From: Edwardsiella anguillarum
GTDB taxonomy: Bacteria; Pseudomonadota; Gammaproteobacteria; Enterobacterales; Enterobacteriaceae
Reading direction: 5' to 3' (one strand)
Assembly: GCF_008801815.1 (NCBI RefSeq)
Contig: NZ_VZOX01000007.1
DNA length: 64,000 nucleotides
A model generated the notes under the pieces. That model was not told the origin of the DNA. It searched no databases and saw only the letters and a list, made by a program, of their open reading frames with translations. Made by a program: the position numbers and the translations under genes. Positions 51,282 through 62,168 of the stretch are shown piece by piece. The first letter of the stretch is position 1. Every line of letters starts with the position of its first letter.

Positions 51282-52145
51282 TTAAACCGCAGCAGCGCCC
51301 GAGACGATCTCGGTGAGCTCCTGGGTGATGCTGGCCTGACGAGCCTTGTTGTAGACCAACTGCAGCTCTTTGATCAGGTTGCCGCCGTTATCGGTTGCCG
51401 CCTTCATAGCAACCATTCGCGCGGCCTGCTCACTGGCCAGGTTTTCCACGACGCCCTGATAAACCTGTGACTCCACATAGCGACGCAGCAGGGTATCCAG
51501 CAGCGCCTTCGGATCCGGTTCATACAGGTAATCCCATGATTTCCTTTTCAGCTCTGCATCGTCTGCCTTAGGCAGCGGCAACAGCTGAAGGACCTGTGGT
51601 TCTTGGGACATGGTGTTGATGAACTTGTTGCTCACCACATACAGGCGATCCAGACGGCCCTCATCATAGGCCTGCAGCATCACCTTCACCGGACCGATCA
51701 GCTCGGACAGGGAGGGGTTATCTCCCATGCCGGTGACCTGAGCGACAACGTTGCCGCCCACGGACCCAAAGAAAGAGACTGCCTTGGAGCCGATCAGCGC
51801 GAGATCGATATCCACGCCCTTCTGGTTCCACTCTTTCATCTCTGTCAGCAGCTTCTTGAACAGGTTAATGTTCAGGCCACCGCACAGACCACGGTCGGTA
51901 GAAACCACCAGATACCCCACGCGTTTAATATCGCGCTCTTCCAGGTACGGGTGTTTGTATTCCAGATTCCCCAGCGCAAGGTGACCAATCACTTTGCGCA
52001 TGGTTTCTGCATAGGGACGGCTGGCCGCCATGCGATCCTGCGTTTTACGCATTTTGGAGGCGGCGACCATCTCCATCGCTTTCGTGATCTTTTGCGTGTT
52101 TTGCACGCTGGCGATCTTGCTACGTATCTCTTTCGCGCCGGCCAT
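51282..52145 (-). CDS. atpG: ATP synthase F1 gamma subunit
   Basis: AtpG is 287 aa, as in E. coli. The coiled-coil ends are seen in KEIRSKIASVQNTQKITKAMEMVAASKMRKTQ at the start and in ATDNGGNLIKELQLVYNKARQASITQELTEIVSGAAA at the end. It rotates inside F1. A 62-bp gap separates it from atpA. Confidence 0.99.
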   Translation of the reverse strand: MAGAKEIRSKIASVQNTQKITKAMEMVAASKMRKTQDRMAASRPYAETMRKVIGHLALGNLEYKHPYLEERDIKRVGYLVVSTDRGLCGGLNINLFKKLLTEMKEWNQKGVDIDLALIGSKAVSFFGSVGGNVVAQVTGMGDNPSLSELIGPVKVMLQAYDEGRLDRLYVVSNKFINTMSQEPQVLQLLPLPKADDAELKRKSWDYLYEPDPKALLDTLLRRYVESQVYQGVVENLASEQAARMVAMKAATDNGGNLIKELQLVYNKARQASITQELTEIVSGAAAV

Positions 52146-52207
52146 CTCTGCTTCTCCTCAAAACCTTTTACGGCCCACCGTATTACTGCCGGCAGGCCGT
52201 AAGGCTA

Positions 52208-53749
52208 TTACCAGGACTGGGTTGCTTTGAAGGTATCGAGGATGCCTTTCAGCTTACCTTCGATCTCGTCGTTATAAGCACCGGTCTGGTTGATTTGTTG
52301 CATCAGGTCGGCGTGCTCGCGATCAACGTAAGCCATCAGCGCCGCTTCGAAGCCGCCAACCTTCGCCAGCTCGACGTCTTCCAGGTAGCCACGCTCAGCG
52401 GCAAACAGCACCAGCGACTGCGCAGCAACGGACATCGGCGCATACTGTTTCTGCTTGAGCAGCTCAGTCACCTTCTGGCCGTGGCTCAGCTGTTTGCGGG
52501 TCGCGTCGTCCAGATCAGAGGCAAACTGAGAAAACGCCGCCAGTTCGCGGTACTGCGCCAGTGCGGTACGGATACCGCCGGACAGTTTCTTCATGATCTT
52601 GGTCTGCGCCGCGCCACCCACGCGGGATACGGAGATCCCCGGGTTTACCGCTGGGCGGATACCGGCGTTAAACAGGTTAGACTCCAGGAAGATCTGGCCA
52701 TCGGTAATCGAGATTACGTTGGTCGGAACGAACGCGGAAACGTCACCTGCCTGGGTTTCAATGATCGGCAGCGCCGTCAGTGACCCCGTCTTACCCTTGA
52801 CCTCACCCTTGGTGAAAGTCTCGACGTACTCAGCGTTAACGCGCGCTGCACGCTCCAGCAGACGGGAGTGGAGGTAAAATACGTCGCCCGGGAATGCTTC
52901 ACGGCCTGGCGGACGACGGAGCAGCAGGGAGATTTGGCGATAGGCGACTGCTTGCTTGGACAAGTCATCATAGATGATCAGCGCGTCTTCACCGCGATCG
53001 CGGAAGTATTCACCCATCGCACAGCCGGCGTACGGCGCCAGATACTGCAGGGCGGCGGATTCAGAGGCCGAGGCCACGACGACAATGGTGTTAGCCAGCG
53101 CACCGTGCTCTTCCAGCTTACGCACCACGTTAGCGATGGTAGAAGCCTTCTGACCTACGGCAACGTAGATACACTTGATGCCGGAGTCACGCTGGTTGAT
53201 GATGGCATCGACGGCCAGCGCGGTTTTACCGGTCTGACGGTCGCCGATGACCAGCTCACGTTGACCGCGACCGATCGGGATCATGGCATCCACGGACTTA
53301 TAGCCCGTCTGTACCGGCTGATCGACCGACTGACGCTCGATAACGCCCGGGGCGATGGCTTCAACGGCGGAAAACCCGTCATGCTCGACCGGACCTTTAC
53401 CGTCGATCGGCTCACCCAGGGTGTTAACCACGCGGCCCAGCAGACCACGGCCTACCGGAACCTCCAGAATACGGCCGGTACACTTGACCTTCATGCCTTC
53501 GGCCAGGTCAGCGTAGGGCCCCATCACTACCGCACCCACAGAGTCGCGCTCCAGGTTCAGTGCGATAGCGTAGCGGTTGCCCGGCAGCGCGATCATTTCG
53601 CCCTGCATGACGTCCGCCAGACCGTGAACGCGGATAATCCCGTCGCTCACGGAGACGATTGTACCTTCGTTGTGAGCTTCGCTCACCACGTCGAACTGAG
53701 CAATGCGCTGCTTGATCAGTTCGCTGATTTCGGTGGAATTCAGTTGCAT
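52208..53749 (-). CDS. atpA: ATP synthase F1 alpha subunit
   Basis: AtpA is 513 aa, as in E. coli. It begins MQLNSTEISELIKQRIAQF, with Walker A GDRQTGKTA and the regulatory-site core ALIIYDDLSKQAVAYRQ. It forms the noncatalytic sites and, with beta, the F1 head. It follows atpH by 12 bp. Confidence 0.99.
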   Translation of the reverse strand: MQLNSTEISELIKQRIAQFDVVSEAHNEGTIVSVSDGIIRVHGLADVMQGEMIALPGNRYAIALNLERDSVGAVVMGPYADLAEGMKVKCTGRILEVPVGRGLLGRVVNTLGEPIDGKGPVEHDGFSAVEAIAPGVIERQSVDQPVQTGYKSVDAMIPIGRGQRELVIGDRQTGKTALAVDAIINQRDSGIKCIYVAVGQKASTIANVVRKLEEHGALANTIVVVASASESAALQYLAPYAGCAMGEYFRDRGEDALIIYDDLSKQAVAYRQISLLLRRPPGREAFPGDVFYLHSRLLERAARVNAEYVETFTKGEVKGKTGSLTALPIIETQAGDVSAFVPTNVISITDGQIFLESNLFNAGIRPAVNPGISVSRVGGAAQTKIMKKLSGGIRTALAQYRELAAFSQFASDLDDATRKQLSHGQKVTELLKQKQYAPMSVAAQSLVLFAAERGYLEDVELAKVGGFEAALMAYVDREHADLMQQINQTGAYNDEIEGKLKGILDTFKATQSW

Positions 53750-53761
53750 GCTCCAGTCCCC

Positions 53762-54295
53762 TTAAGACTGCAAGACGTCTGTCAGGCGATCCAAACGGCC
53801 GCGAATGCTGCCATCGATCACCAGGTCACCCGCGCGGATAACCACGCCGGCCAATACAGACTTATCAATTTTGCAATTCAGCTTCACTTTACGTGACAGA
53901 CGTTGTTCCATTGCGGCGCTGATTTTATCCAGCTGCGCCTGAGTCAGGGGCGCTGCAGAGGTGACTTCCACATCTGCCGTCGCTTCCATCGCATCACGCA
54001 GTGCAATAAACTGCTGCAGCACGTCAGGAATAACCTGTAAACGTCCGTTTTCCGCCATCACTTTAATGAAGTTCTGACCGGATTCATTGAGCTGGTCACC
54101 GCAAATATCAATGAAAAATGCCGCAAGGGTCTCCGGAGCCAAGGCACCGGACAACATTTCGGCCACGCTTTCATTGCGGGTCACCTCAGCGCTGAACGCC
54201 AGCATATTCTGCCAACGATCCAGGCTGTTATGCTCAACAGCAAAGTCAAAAGCTGCTTTGGCGTAGGGGCGAGCTACCGTGATAAATTCAGACAT
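53762..54295 (-). CDS. atpH: ATP synthase F1 delta subunit
   Basis: AtpH is 177 aa, as in E. coli. It begins MSEFITVARPYAKAAFDFAVEHN and ends with RAGDLVIDGSIRGRLDRLTDVLQ. It ties the peripheral stalk to the F1 head. It is 14 bp after atpF. Confidence 0.98.
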   Translation of the reverse strand: MSEFITVARPYAKAAFDFAVEHNSLDRWQNMLAFSAEVTRNESVAEMLSGALAPETLAAFFIDICGDQLNESGQNFIKVMAENGRLQVIPDVLQQFIALRDAMEATADVEVTSAAPLTQAQLDKISAAMEQRLSRKVKLNCKIDKSVLAGVVIRAGDLVIDGSIRGRLDRLTDVLQS

Positions 54296-54309
54296 CGGCC
54301 CCTCCCTCC

Positions 54310-54780
54310 TTACAGTTCAGCGACCAGTTTATCGACGATGTCGCTGTTCGCAGCTTCATCCACGGAACGTTCAATAATTTTCTCGGCACCGGCGATTGCC
54401 AACATGGCGACCTGTTTACGCAGCTCTTCACGGGCACGCTTGCGCTCGGCATCGATTTCAGCCTGCGCCTGCGCGACGATCTTGGCACGTTCCTGTTCTG
54501 CTTCAGCCTTCGCCTCATCGATGATCTGAGACTTACGCTTGTTCGCCTGCTCGATGATCACCTGTGCGTCAGCCTTGGCTTTCTTCAGCTGGTCGGTCGC
54601 ATTGGCCTGCGCCAAGTCCAGATCTTTCTTCGCACGCTCTGCGGAAGAGAGACCGTCAGCAATCTCTTTCTGACGCTTCTCTATGGCGGCCATAAGCGGC
54701 GGCCATACATACTTCATGCAGAACCAGACGAACAGGACAAACGCGATGGCCTGGCCGAGGATTGTTGCGTTAAGATTCAC
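54310..54780 (-). CDS. atpF: ATP synthase F0 b subunit
   Basis: AtpF is 156 aa, as in E. coli. One membrane helix (MNLNATILGQAIAFVLFVWFCMKYVW) is followed by a long charged coiled coil of Ala, Glu and Lys. Two copies form the peripheral stalk. A 60-bp gap separates it from atpE. Confidence 0.98.
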   Translation of the reverse strand: MNLNATILGQAIAFVLFVWFCMKYVWPPLMAAIEKRQKEIADGLSSAERAKKDLDLAQANATDQLKKAKADAQVIIEQANKRKSQIIDEAKAEAEQERAKIVAQAQAEIDAERKRAREELRKQVAMLAIAGAEKIIERSVDEAANSDIVDKLVAEL

Positions 54781-54840
54781 AGCACAATGCCTCTTAAATT
54801 AGTTAATCGGTTTGGTTGGCGTTAACGGGGAAAACCCCAT

Positions 54841-55080
<240 letters not shown>

Positions 55081-55130
55081 GACAGTCTCCAGTTTGTTTC
55101 AGTTAAACGCAGTAGTGTTGTTAAAAATAA

Positions 55131-55949
55131 TCAGTGCTCTTCAGACGCCATCGACAGATAGACGATCGTCAGAACCATGAAGATAAAGGCTTGAAGCGTA
55201 ATAATCAGGATGTGGAAAATAGCCCATGGAACGTTGAGCAACCACTGTGACCACCACGGCAACAGACCGGCAATCAGGATGAAAATCAGCTCGCCGGCAT
55301 ACATGTTACCGAACAGTCGCAAACCGAGGGAGACCGGCTTGGACAACAGGCTGACGCCTTCCAGAATCAGGTTGACGGGAATAAAGACAGGATGATTGAA
55401 CGGCTGCAGGGTCAACTCCTTAACGAAGCCCCCTACCCCTTTCATCTTAATGCTGTAGAACAGAATCAGGATAAACACCCCAAGCGCCATCGACAGGGTG
55501 ATATTGACATCCGCCGACGGTACCACGCGCAGCGCAGGCAGGCCCATCCAGTGCTCAGCGATATACGGCAGGAAATCGATGGGAACCAGATCCATCAGGT
55601 TCATCAGGAAGACCCAGACGAAGATGGTCAGGGCCAGCGGTGCGATCAGCTTGCTCTTACCGTGATACATGTCGCGCACGCTGCCATCGACGAAGCCGAT
55701 AATCAGCTCAACGGCGGTCTGAAACTTACCCGGCACACCGCTGGTTGCATTCTTGGCGACCTTACGGAACAGAGCCAAAAAGATCAGGCCCAGAACCACA
55801 GAGAAAAACATGGAGTCGATGTTCAGCGTCCAGAAAGATGCTGGGCCATCGTGCGGATTCACCAGCTCAAAAGTACGCAGATCCAACTGAAGGTTGTTCA
55901 GATGGTGACCGATGTACTCTTGTGGCGTAGAGATTTCTCCTGCAGACAT
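55131..55949 (-). CDS. atpB: ATP synthase F0 a subunit
   Basis: AtpB is 272 aa (271 in E. coli). Several membrane helices are seen; the proton-path arginine is in SLGLRLFGNMYAGELIFIL. It forms the half-channels next to the c ring. It is 40 bp after atpI. Confidence 0.98.
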   Translation of the reverse strand: MSAGEISTPQEYIGHHLNNLQLDLRTFELVNPHDGPASFWTLNIDSMFFSVVLGLIFLALFRKVAKNATSGVPGKFQTAVELIIGFVDGSVRDMYHGKSKLIAPLALTIFVWVFLMNLMDLVPIDFLPYIAEHWMGLPALRVVPSADVNITLSMALGVFILILFYSIKMKGVGGFVKELTLQPFNHPVFIPVNLILEGVSLLSKPVSLGLRLFGNMYAGELIFILIAGLLPWWSQWLLNVPWAIFHILIITLQAFIFMVLTIVYLSMASEEH

Positions 55950-55989
55950 GATGCCTCTTACCCTTTAAGTAGTTAATACGGTAACTGTT

Positions 55990-56367
55990 TTAATTACGAC
56001 TTATAAATGCCGGCGCTGCTACCTGCACCACCAGCACCGCAATGTAAGTCAGGCCAAGCGGAAGAAAAACCGCCTTAAACCACCCCAGCGACACGATAAG
56101 CAGGGCTATCGTGCAGACCATTTTAAGCGCCTCGCCCAGAGCGAATGCCCAAGCAATACGCCCCTCAGCCCGCGCTTCGGCCCGCGAACGCGAGGCAAAC
56201 AGCATAAACACGGCGTTGGGTAACCAGGCGGAAAGCCCGCCCAACAGTGCGGACCATCCCCAGCCTACCGATTTTATCGATAGGCAGATACTGAATAGAA
56301 CAAAGGTCACTAGCTGTAGAATCAGCAAGTTACGTGCGATCTTCCCGCCATAAAGCGCTCCAGACAT
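55990..56367 (-). CDS. atpI: ATP synthase-associated protein AtpI
   Basis: The start is taken as ATG 56367 (MSGALYGGKIARNLL), with GGAG upstream, giving 125 aa (126 in E. coli). The frame extends to 56448, but the extra 27 residues are outside the family. Four membrane helices are visible. The protein helps c-ring assembly or Mg2+ supply and is not essential. It is the first gene of the atp operon. Confidence 0.9.
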   Translation of the reverse strand: MSGALYGGKIARNLLILQLVTFVLFSICLSIKSVGWGWSALLGGLSAWLPNAVFMLFASRSRAEARAEGRIAWAFALGEALKMVCTIALLIVSLGWFKAVFLPLGLTYIAVLVVQVAAPAFISRN

Positions 56368-57017
56368 GACGTTTGCTCTCTCCGTACCCCCCAGGAGGTA
56401 TGCTGATTTGAGTGACGTAATAAAACTGCCTTTACGAGGCTGAGTCAAGCCAGAAAAACGTGAAAATTATACGGTGCATCCCTACAAATTCAATGTATAA
56501 GTAGCCAAAAAGTGAATAGTAATTTAAATATTTTCACGATTTATCACCGAACACACAGAATCGACGAAATATCCTTTTTAGCCAATACATAACACAATTC
56601 CAATCTTACATTTTTACTCTGATGGATGATCACAGAATAAAGCAGCAAAAAAGCCAATATACCATAGCGTTAAGACTGTTTTTTAACCAATATTGCGAAT
56701 ATAGACATTTAAAATCATAAAGTTAGTCGATTAACTCATCAATCTATAGCTCAAAACCAAATGGAAACAGCCTGTTGACATATCGCTCCCCCCTTCTAGC
56801 CCCCTCCATAACCAGAAAACAATACGGCAAAAAAGCAAGGGCAGAGGGCGATCGCCGCCGAGTTCCCTCCCCGCTGGCACGCGGATCATCACGCAAATAT
56901 TGTAAACAGATAGTAAACAAATAAAATATACGTCTACAAATGATTCAAGCTATTAAAGATTGATCCGCTCACTTGCTATGCAATGGTTTTTTTAGCTTTT
57001 TTTGACAAAAAACAAAA
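56368..57017. promoter_or_regulatory. AT-rich atp-rsmG intergenic region holding the atp promoter
   Basis: These 650 bp between rsmG and atpI are far more AT-rich than their surroundings, with many runs of A and T. E. coli has a similarly long gap here with the atp promoter. No convincing promoter, RNA gene or short gene was identified. TTGACA at 56776 is on the strand opposite to atp, and a minus-strand TATGGTATAT around 56658 is a weak -10 candidate. Confidence 0.5.
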
Positions 57018-57638
57018 TTAATCGGATTTTAGTACCACCAGATGGCGTTCCCCGTCCAGCGTTGGCACCTGCAGGCGGATCAGTTGTTCCACGCTAACGC
57101 CGGCCGGCAGATTTTGCAGCTCATCCTGAGGAACCGCGCCCTTCAGGGCATAAAAACGTCCGCGGTGCGCGGCGGGAAGGTGGCGACACCAAGACACCAT
57201 ATCCAGTAGAGAGGCAAAGGCACGACTAATCACACCGTCAAAAGGCGGCTCAGCGACAAACGCCTCGACCCGGCTCTGCACCGGCTCAATATTGTCCAGG
57301 TGCAGCTCATGTTGAACCTGACGCAGGAAACGTACCCGCTTACCCAGGCTATCCAGCAGCGTGAAGTGAGCATCAGGGCGCACGATGGCCAGAGGGATCC
57401 CCGGCAGACCCGGCCCGGTTCCCACGTCGATGAACCGCTGCCCTTGCAGATAAGGGTTAACAACGATGCTGTCCATGATATGGCGTACCAGCATATCGCG
57501 AGGATCGCGTACAGAGGTCAGGTTATAGGCCTTATTCCACTTATCCAACAGGGATACGTAGCCCAGCAGCCGTTGTTTTTGCTGATCGGTTAACGAAATG
57601 CCGGCCTGCGCCAGCAGCGTGTCCAGTTGCTTATTCAC
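57018..57638 (-). CDS. rsmG: 16S rRNA (guanine527-N7)-methyltransferase RsmG
   Basis: RsmG (GidB) starts at GTG 57638 with GAGG 8 nt upstream, giving 206 aa (207 in E. coli); a TTG 18 bp upstream is not preferred. The SAM-binding motif is DVGTGPGLPGIPLAI, and DSLGKRVRFLRQV follows. It makes m7G527 in 16S rRNA, whose loss gives low-level streptomycin resistance. It is downstream of mnmG, as in other enterics. Confidence 0.97.
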   Translation of the reverse strand: MNKQLDTLLAQAGISLTDQQKQRLLGYVSLLDKWNKAYNLTSVRDPRDMLVRHIMDSIVVNPYLQGQRFIDVGTGPGLPGIPLAIVRPDAHFTLLDSLGKRVRFLRQVQHELHLDNIEPVQSRVEAFVAEPPFDGVISRAFASLLDMVSWCRHLPAAHRGRFYALKGAVPQDELQNLPAGVSVEQLIRLQVPTLDGERHLVVLKSD

Positions 57639-57723
57639 GGTATATACCTCAATCAAAGCCGGCCGTCGTAAAGACGGCCGGTCGCGAAGAATGGCCGCCG
57701 GGCAGCGGCCAATGGGCGCGTAG

Positions 57724-59613
<1,890 letters not shown>

Positions 59614-59703
59614 GGTACTACACCTCGCGCTAACCGAAAGGCTCTCAACGATCGTTATTTGCCTAGGGGTGGGGATTCTACTCAAGTTTAGGCGCAGGTC
59701 CAA

Positions 59704-60010
59704 CCCACGTGGATCGTCGGATCCTCCGCCCAGTATTTAAAAGATCTTTTTTATTTAAAGATCTCTTTATTAGATCTTCTATTAGGATCGCGATCCTTTG
59801 TGGATAACACAAATTTCTCAATAAGGATCAAGTTACTACGCAGGATCATTTACTGTGGAAGATCGGTGATCCCAGACCGTAAAAGCTGGGATCTTTATTG
59901 GTTGTTATACACAGGCGCAAAAAAGGCTCTGGCTTGTTATTTGGATAACTACCGGTTTTTTACTGCTTATAACAAGACTTATGCACAGTCTAAGTGGGCA
60001 AAAAACATAC
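59704..60010. other. oriC: Chromosomal origin of replication oriC
   Basis: The 307-bp region between mnmG and mioC has the enteric oriC plan. On the left, AT-rich 13-mer-like segments with GATCT make up the unwinding element (about 59730-59780). DnaA boxes follow: R1 TGTGGATAA (59799-59807), R2 TTATACACA (59905-59913), R3 TTTGGATAA (59940-59948) and R4 TTATGCACA (59979-59987). There are 12 GATC sites, two of them outside the AT-rich part's borders, for Dam/SeqA control. R4 differs from E. coli TTATCCACA at one base but fits TTATNCACA. The segment GGATCATTTACTGTGGAAGA resembles the E. coli middle region. Confidence 0.95.
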
Positions 60011-60454
60011 TTATTGGATAAGTTTTTCCCACGCGATCAGCCATTCCTCTGCAAGATCCTCTGGAATATCGCAGCGCTGAATATCGATCTTGAGCATTTC
60101 GCCGAGACGCTGAGCACCAAATGCGATCAAAATGCGATCGACGATCGCGATCCCACCACAAAAGGTGTCATATTCACTGCTGCCGATGCCGACGGCGCCA
60201 AAATGGATCCCAGTGAGATCCGGCTGCTGGGTCTCTATTTGTTCAAACAACGGCTGCAAGTTATCCGGCAGCTCGCCGGCCCCGTGCGTCGATGTCACCA
60301 CCAGCCAAATGCCCCGCAGGGGCAGCTCATCCAGACCCGGACCGTGCAGTACCTGCACGCCATGACCCCGTTCAGTTAACTTTTCGGCTAGATGTTCGGC
60401 GACATACTCGGCGTTGCCTAAGGTACTGCCGCTGATAACGGTGATATTTGCCAT
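60011..60454 (-). CDS. mioC: Flavodoxin-like protein MioC
   Basis: MioC is 147 aa, as in E. coli. The FMN-binding loop is SGSTLGNAEYVAEHLAE at residues 8-24, and VVTSTHGAGELPDN and GIGSSEYDTFCGG form the rest of the flavin site. It is a flavodoxin that supports biotin synthase in vitro. Its transcription enters oriC from the right, and DnaA boxes at 60516-60545 in its promoter would couple it to DnaA level. Confidence 0.98.
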   Translation of the reverse strand: MANITVISGSTLGNAEYVAEHLAEKLTERGHGVQVLHGPGLDELPLRGIWLVVTSTHGAGELPDNLQPLFEQIETQQPDLTGIHFGAVGIGSSEYDTFCGGIAIVDRILIAFGAQRLGEMLKIDIQRCDIPEDLAEEWLIAWEKLIQ

Positions 60455-60515
60455 GATGATCCCAGCGAATGATTTGGACGGGCTATTGTACGCTGCGAAT
60501 TTGCTGGGATCTAGC

Positions 60516-60545
60516 TGTGGATAATCTGGGTGTGAATGCGGATAA
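60516..60545. promoter_or_regulatory. DnaA boxes in mioC promoter region
   Basis: TGTGGATAA (60516-60524), a perfect DnaA box in reverse, and TGCGGATAA (60537-60545), one mismatch, lie in the mioC-asnC gap. In E. coli DnaA represses mioC from such a box, limiting transcription into oriC. Confidence 0.75.
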
Positions 60546-60556
60546 CTCGATCCGGA

Positions 60557-61018
60557 TCAGGGCCTGATGTCGCGCATGATCGGGTTTTGCAGGGAGATCA
60601 GCGTTTCAGTAGACTGAATTTCATCAATGGTCTGGATCTTGTTGATAAGTACGTGCTGCAGCGCTTCGATAGACTTGGTCATCACTTTAATGAAAATACT
60701 GTAGTGACCGGTGGTGTAATAGGCCTCGACCACTTCATCCAGGCTTTCCAGACGCGCCAGGGCGGCCGGGTAGTCTTTGGCGCTTTTGAGGATAATGCCG
60801 ATGAAGCAGCAGACGTCATAGCCCAACATCTTAGGGCTGACCTGTATGCAGGCGCCGGTAATTACGCCGGCCTGTTTCATCTTTTCTACCCGTACGTGGA
60901 TGGTTCCAGGGCTGACGTTAAAGTTTTTCGCCAGCTCGGCATAAGGCGTACGGGCATTTTGCATCAGCGCATTGAGGATGCCGCGATCGAGATTATCGAT
61001 CGGATAAATTTCTGCCAT
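60557..61018 (-). CDS. asnC: Transcriptional regulator AsnC
   Basis: AsnC is 153 aa (152 in E. coli). The helix-turn-helix is in DNLDRGILNALMQNARTPYAELAKNFNVSPGTIH, and the C-terminal RAM domain binds asparagine. It activates asnA when asparagine is low and represses itself. It is divergent from asnA across 154 bp and 102 bp upstream of mioC. Confidence 0.98.
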   Translation of the reverse strand: MAEIYPIDNLDRGILNALMQNARTPYAELAKNFNVSPGTIHVRVEKMKQAGVITGACIQVSPKMLGYDVCCFIGIILKSAKDYPAALARLESLDEVVEAYYTTGHYSIFIKVMTKSIEALQHVLINKIQTIDEIQSTETLISLQNPIMRDIRP

Positions 61019-61172
61019 TTTTTACCTTCAAATTTAGACAAAATTCAATTATAGACGCCATAAAATGATTGATTTAAACCAATAAGGCAATATTTGTTGT
61101 TGATTATTGAATTCATCGTCGCATCTGTTGCTTAATCAATACCAACAGGACAGACAGGCAGTGAGTACAACA

Positions 61173-62165
61173 ATGAAAAAATCCTATATTGAAAAACAGC
61201 AGCAGATCAGCTTTGTTAAGGCGCATTTCTCCCGTCAGTTGGAGCAGCGCCTCGGTCTCATTGAAGTGCAGGCGCCGATCCTGAGCCGATTGGGCGATGG
61301 TACGCAGGATAACCTTTCCGGTCATGAGAAGGCGGTACAGGTAAAGGTGAAGAACCTGCCGCAGGACGTCTTTGAAGTGGTGCATTCCCTGGCCAAATGG
61401 AAACGTAAGACGCTGGGAATGTATGACTTTGCGCCGGGGGAAGGGTTGTATACCCACATGAAGGCACTGCGCCCCGATGAGGATCGTCTCTCTGCGATCC
61501 ACTCGGTGTACGTGGATCAGTGGGACTGGGAGCGCGTGATGGGCGATGGGGAGCGTACTCCGGCCTATCTGCAGGATACGGTGCGCCACATTTATGCCGC
61601 GATGAAAACAACAGAGGCTGAAGTGTGCGCGCAGTATGGATTAACGCCGTTTTTACCCGCGGAAATCCATTTTGTACACAGTGAGACCCTGCTGCGACGC
61701 TACCCGGATCTGGATGCCAAAGGCCGCGAGCGCGCGATTACCCGTGAGCTGGGCGCGGTGTTCCTGATGGGGATCGGCGGCCGGTTGTCAAACGGTCAGG
61801 CCCATGACGTCCGCGCACCGGACTATGACGACTGGACTTCGCTGGGCGCCGAGGGGTTCGGTGGGCTCAACGGCGATATTCTGGTGTGGAACCCGGTGCT
61901 GGGCGATGCCTTTGAACTCTCCTCCATGGGGATCCGCGTTGATGCCAAGGCGCTGGAGCGTCAGCTGGCGCTGACGGACGATGAGGATCGCCTGGCGCTG
62001 GAGTGGCATCAGTCGCTGCTGCGCGGGGAGATGCCACAGACCATCGGCGGCGGCATCGGTCAATCCCGTCTGGTGATGCTGCTGCTGCAGCAGCAACATA
62101 TCGGTCAGGTGCAGTGCGGCGTATGGCCACAGGAGATGCGCCAGCGCGTGCAGGCGATTCTCTAA
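61173..62165 (+). CDS. asnA: Aspartate--ammonia ligase (asparagine synthetase A)
   Basis: AsnA starts at ATG 61173 (MKKSYIEKQQQISFVKAHF), 330 aa as in E. coli; an in-frame extension to 61107 enters the promoter. It makes asparagine from aspartate, ammonia and ATP, with a class II aminoacyl-tRNA synthetase fold. Typical are ILSRLGDGTQDNLSG, LRPDEDRLS, and the last ATP-site motif GGGIGQSRLVMLLLQ. It converges with viaA with 3 bp between stops. Confidence 0.98.
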   Translation: MKKSYIEKQQQISFVKAHFSRQLEQRLGLIEVQAPILSRLGDGTQDNLSGHEKAVQVKVKNLPQDVFEVVHSLAKWKRKTLGMYDFAPGEGLYTHMKALRPDEDRLSAIHSVYVDQWDWERVMGDGERTPAYLQDTVRHIYAAMKTTEAEVCAQYGLTPFLPAEIHFVHSETLLRRYPDLDAKGRERAITRELGAVFLMGIGGRLSNGQAHDVRAPDYDDWTSLGAEGFGGLNGDILVWNPVLGDAFELSSMGIRVDAKALERQLALTDDEDRLALEWHQSLLRGEMPQTIGGGIGQSRLVMLLLQQQHIGQVQCGVWPQEMRQRVQAIL

Positions 62166-62168
62166 GGC

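Noticed and set aside
52868..53896. 342-codon frame antisense to atpA
   Set aside because: It is a shadow of a highly conserved gene.
59614..59703. N-terminal extension of mnmG by 30 codons
   Set aside because: It would enter oriC and has no counterpart in MnmG proteins of 629 residues.
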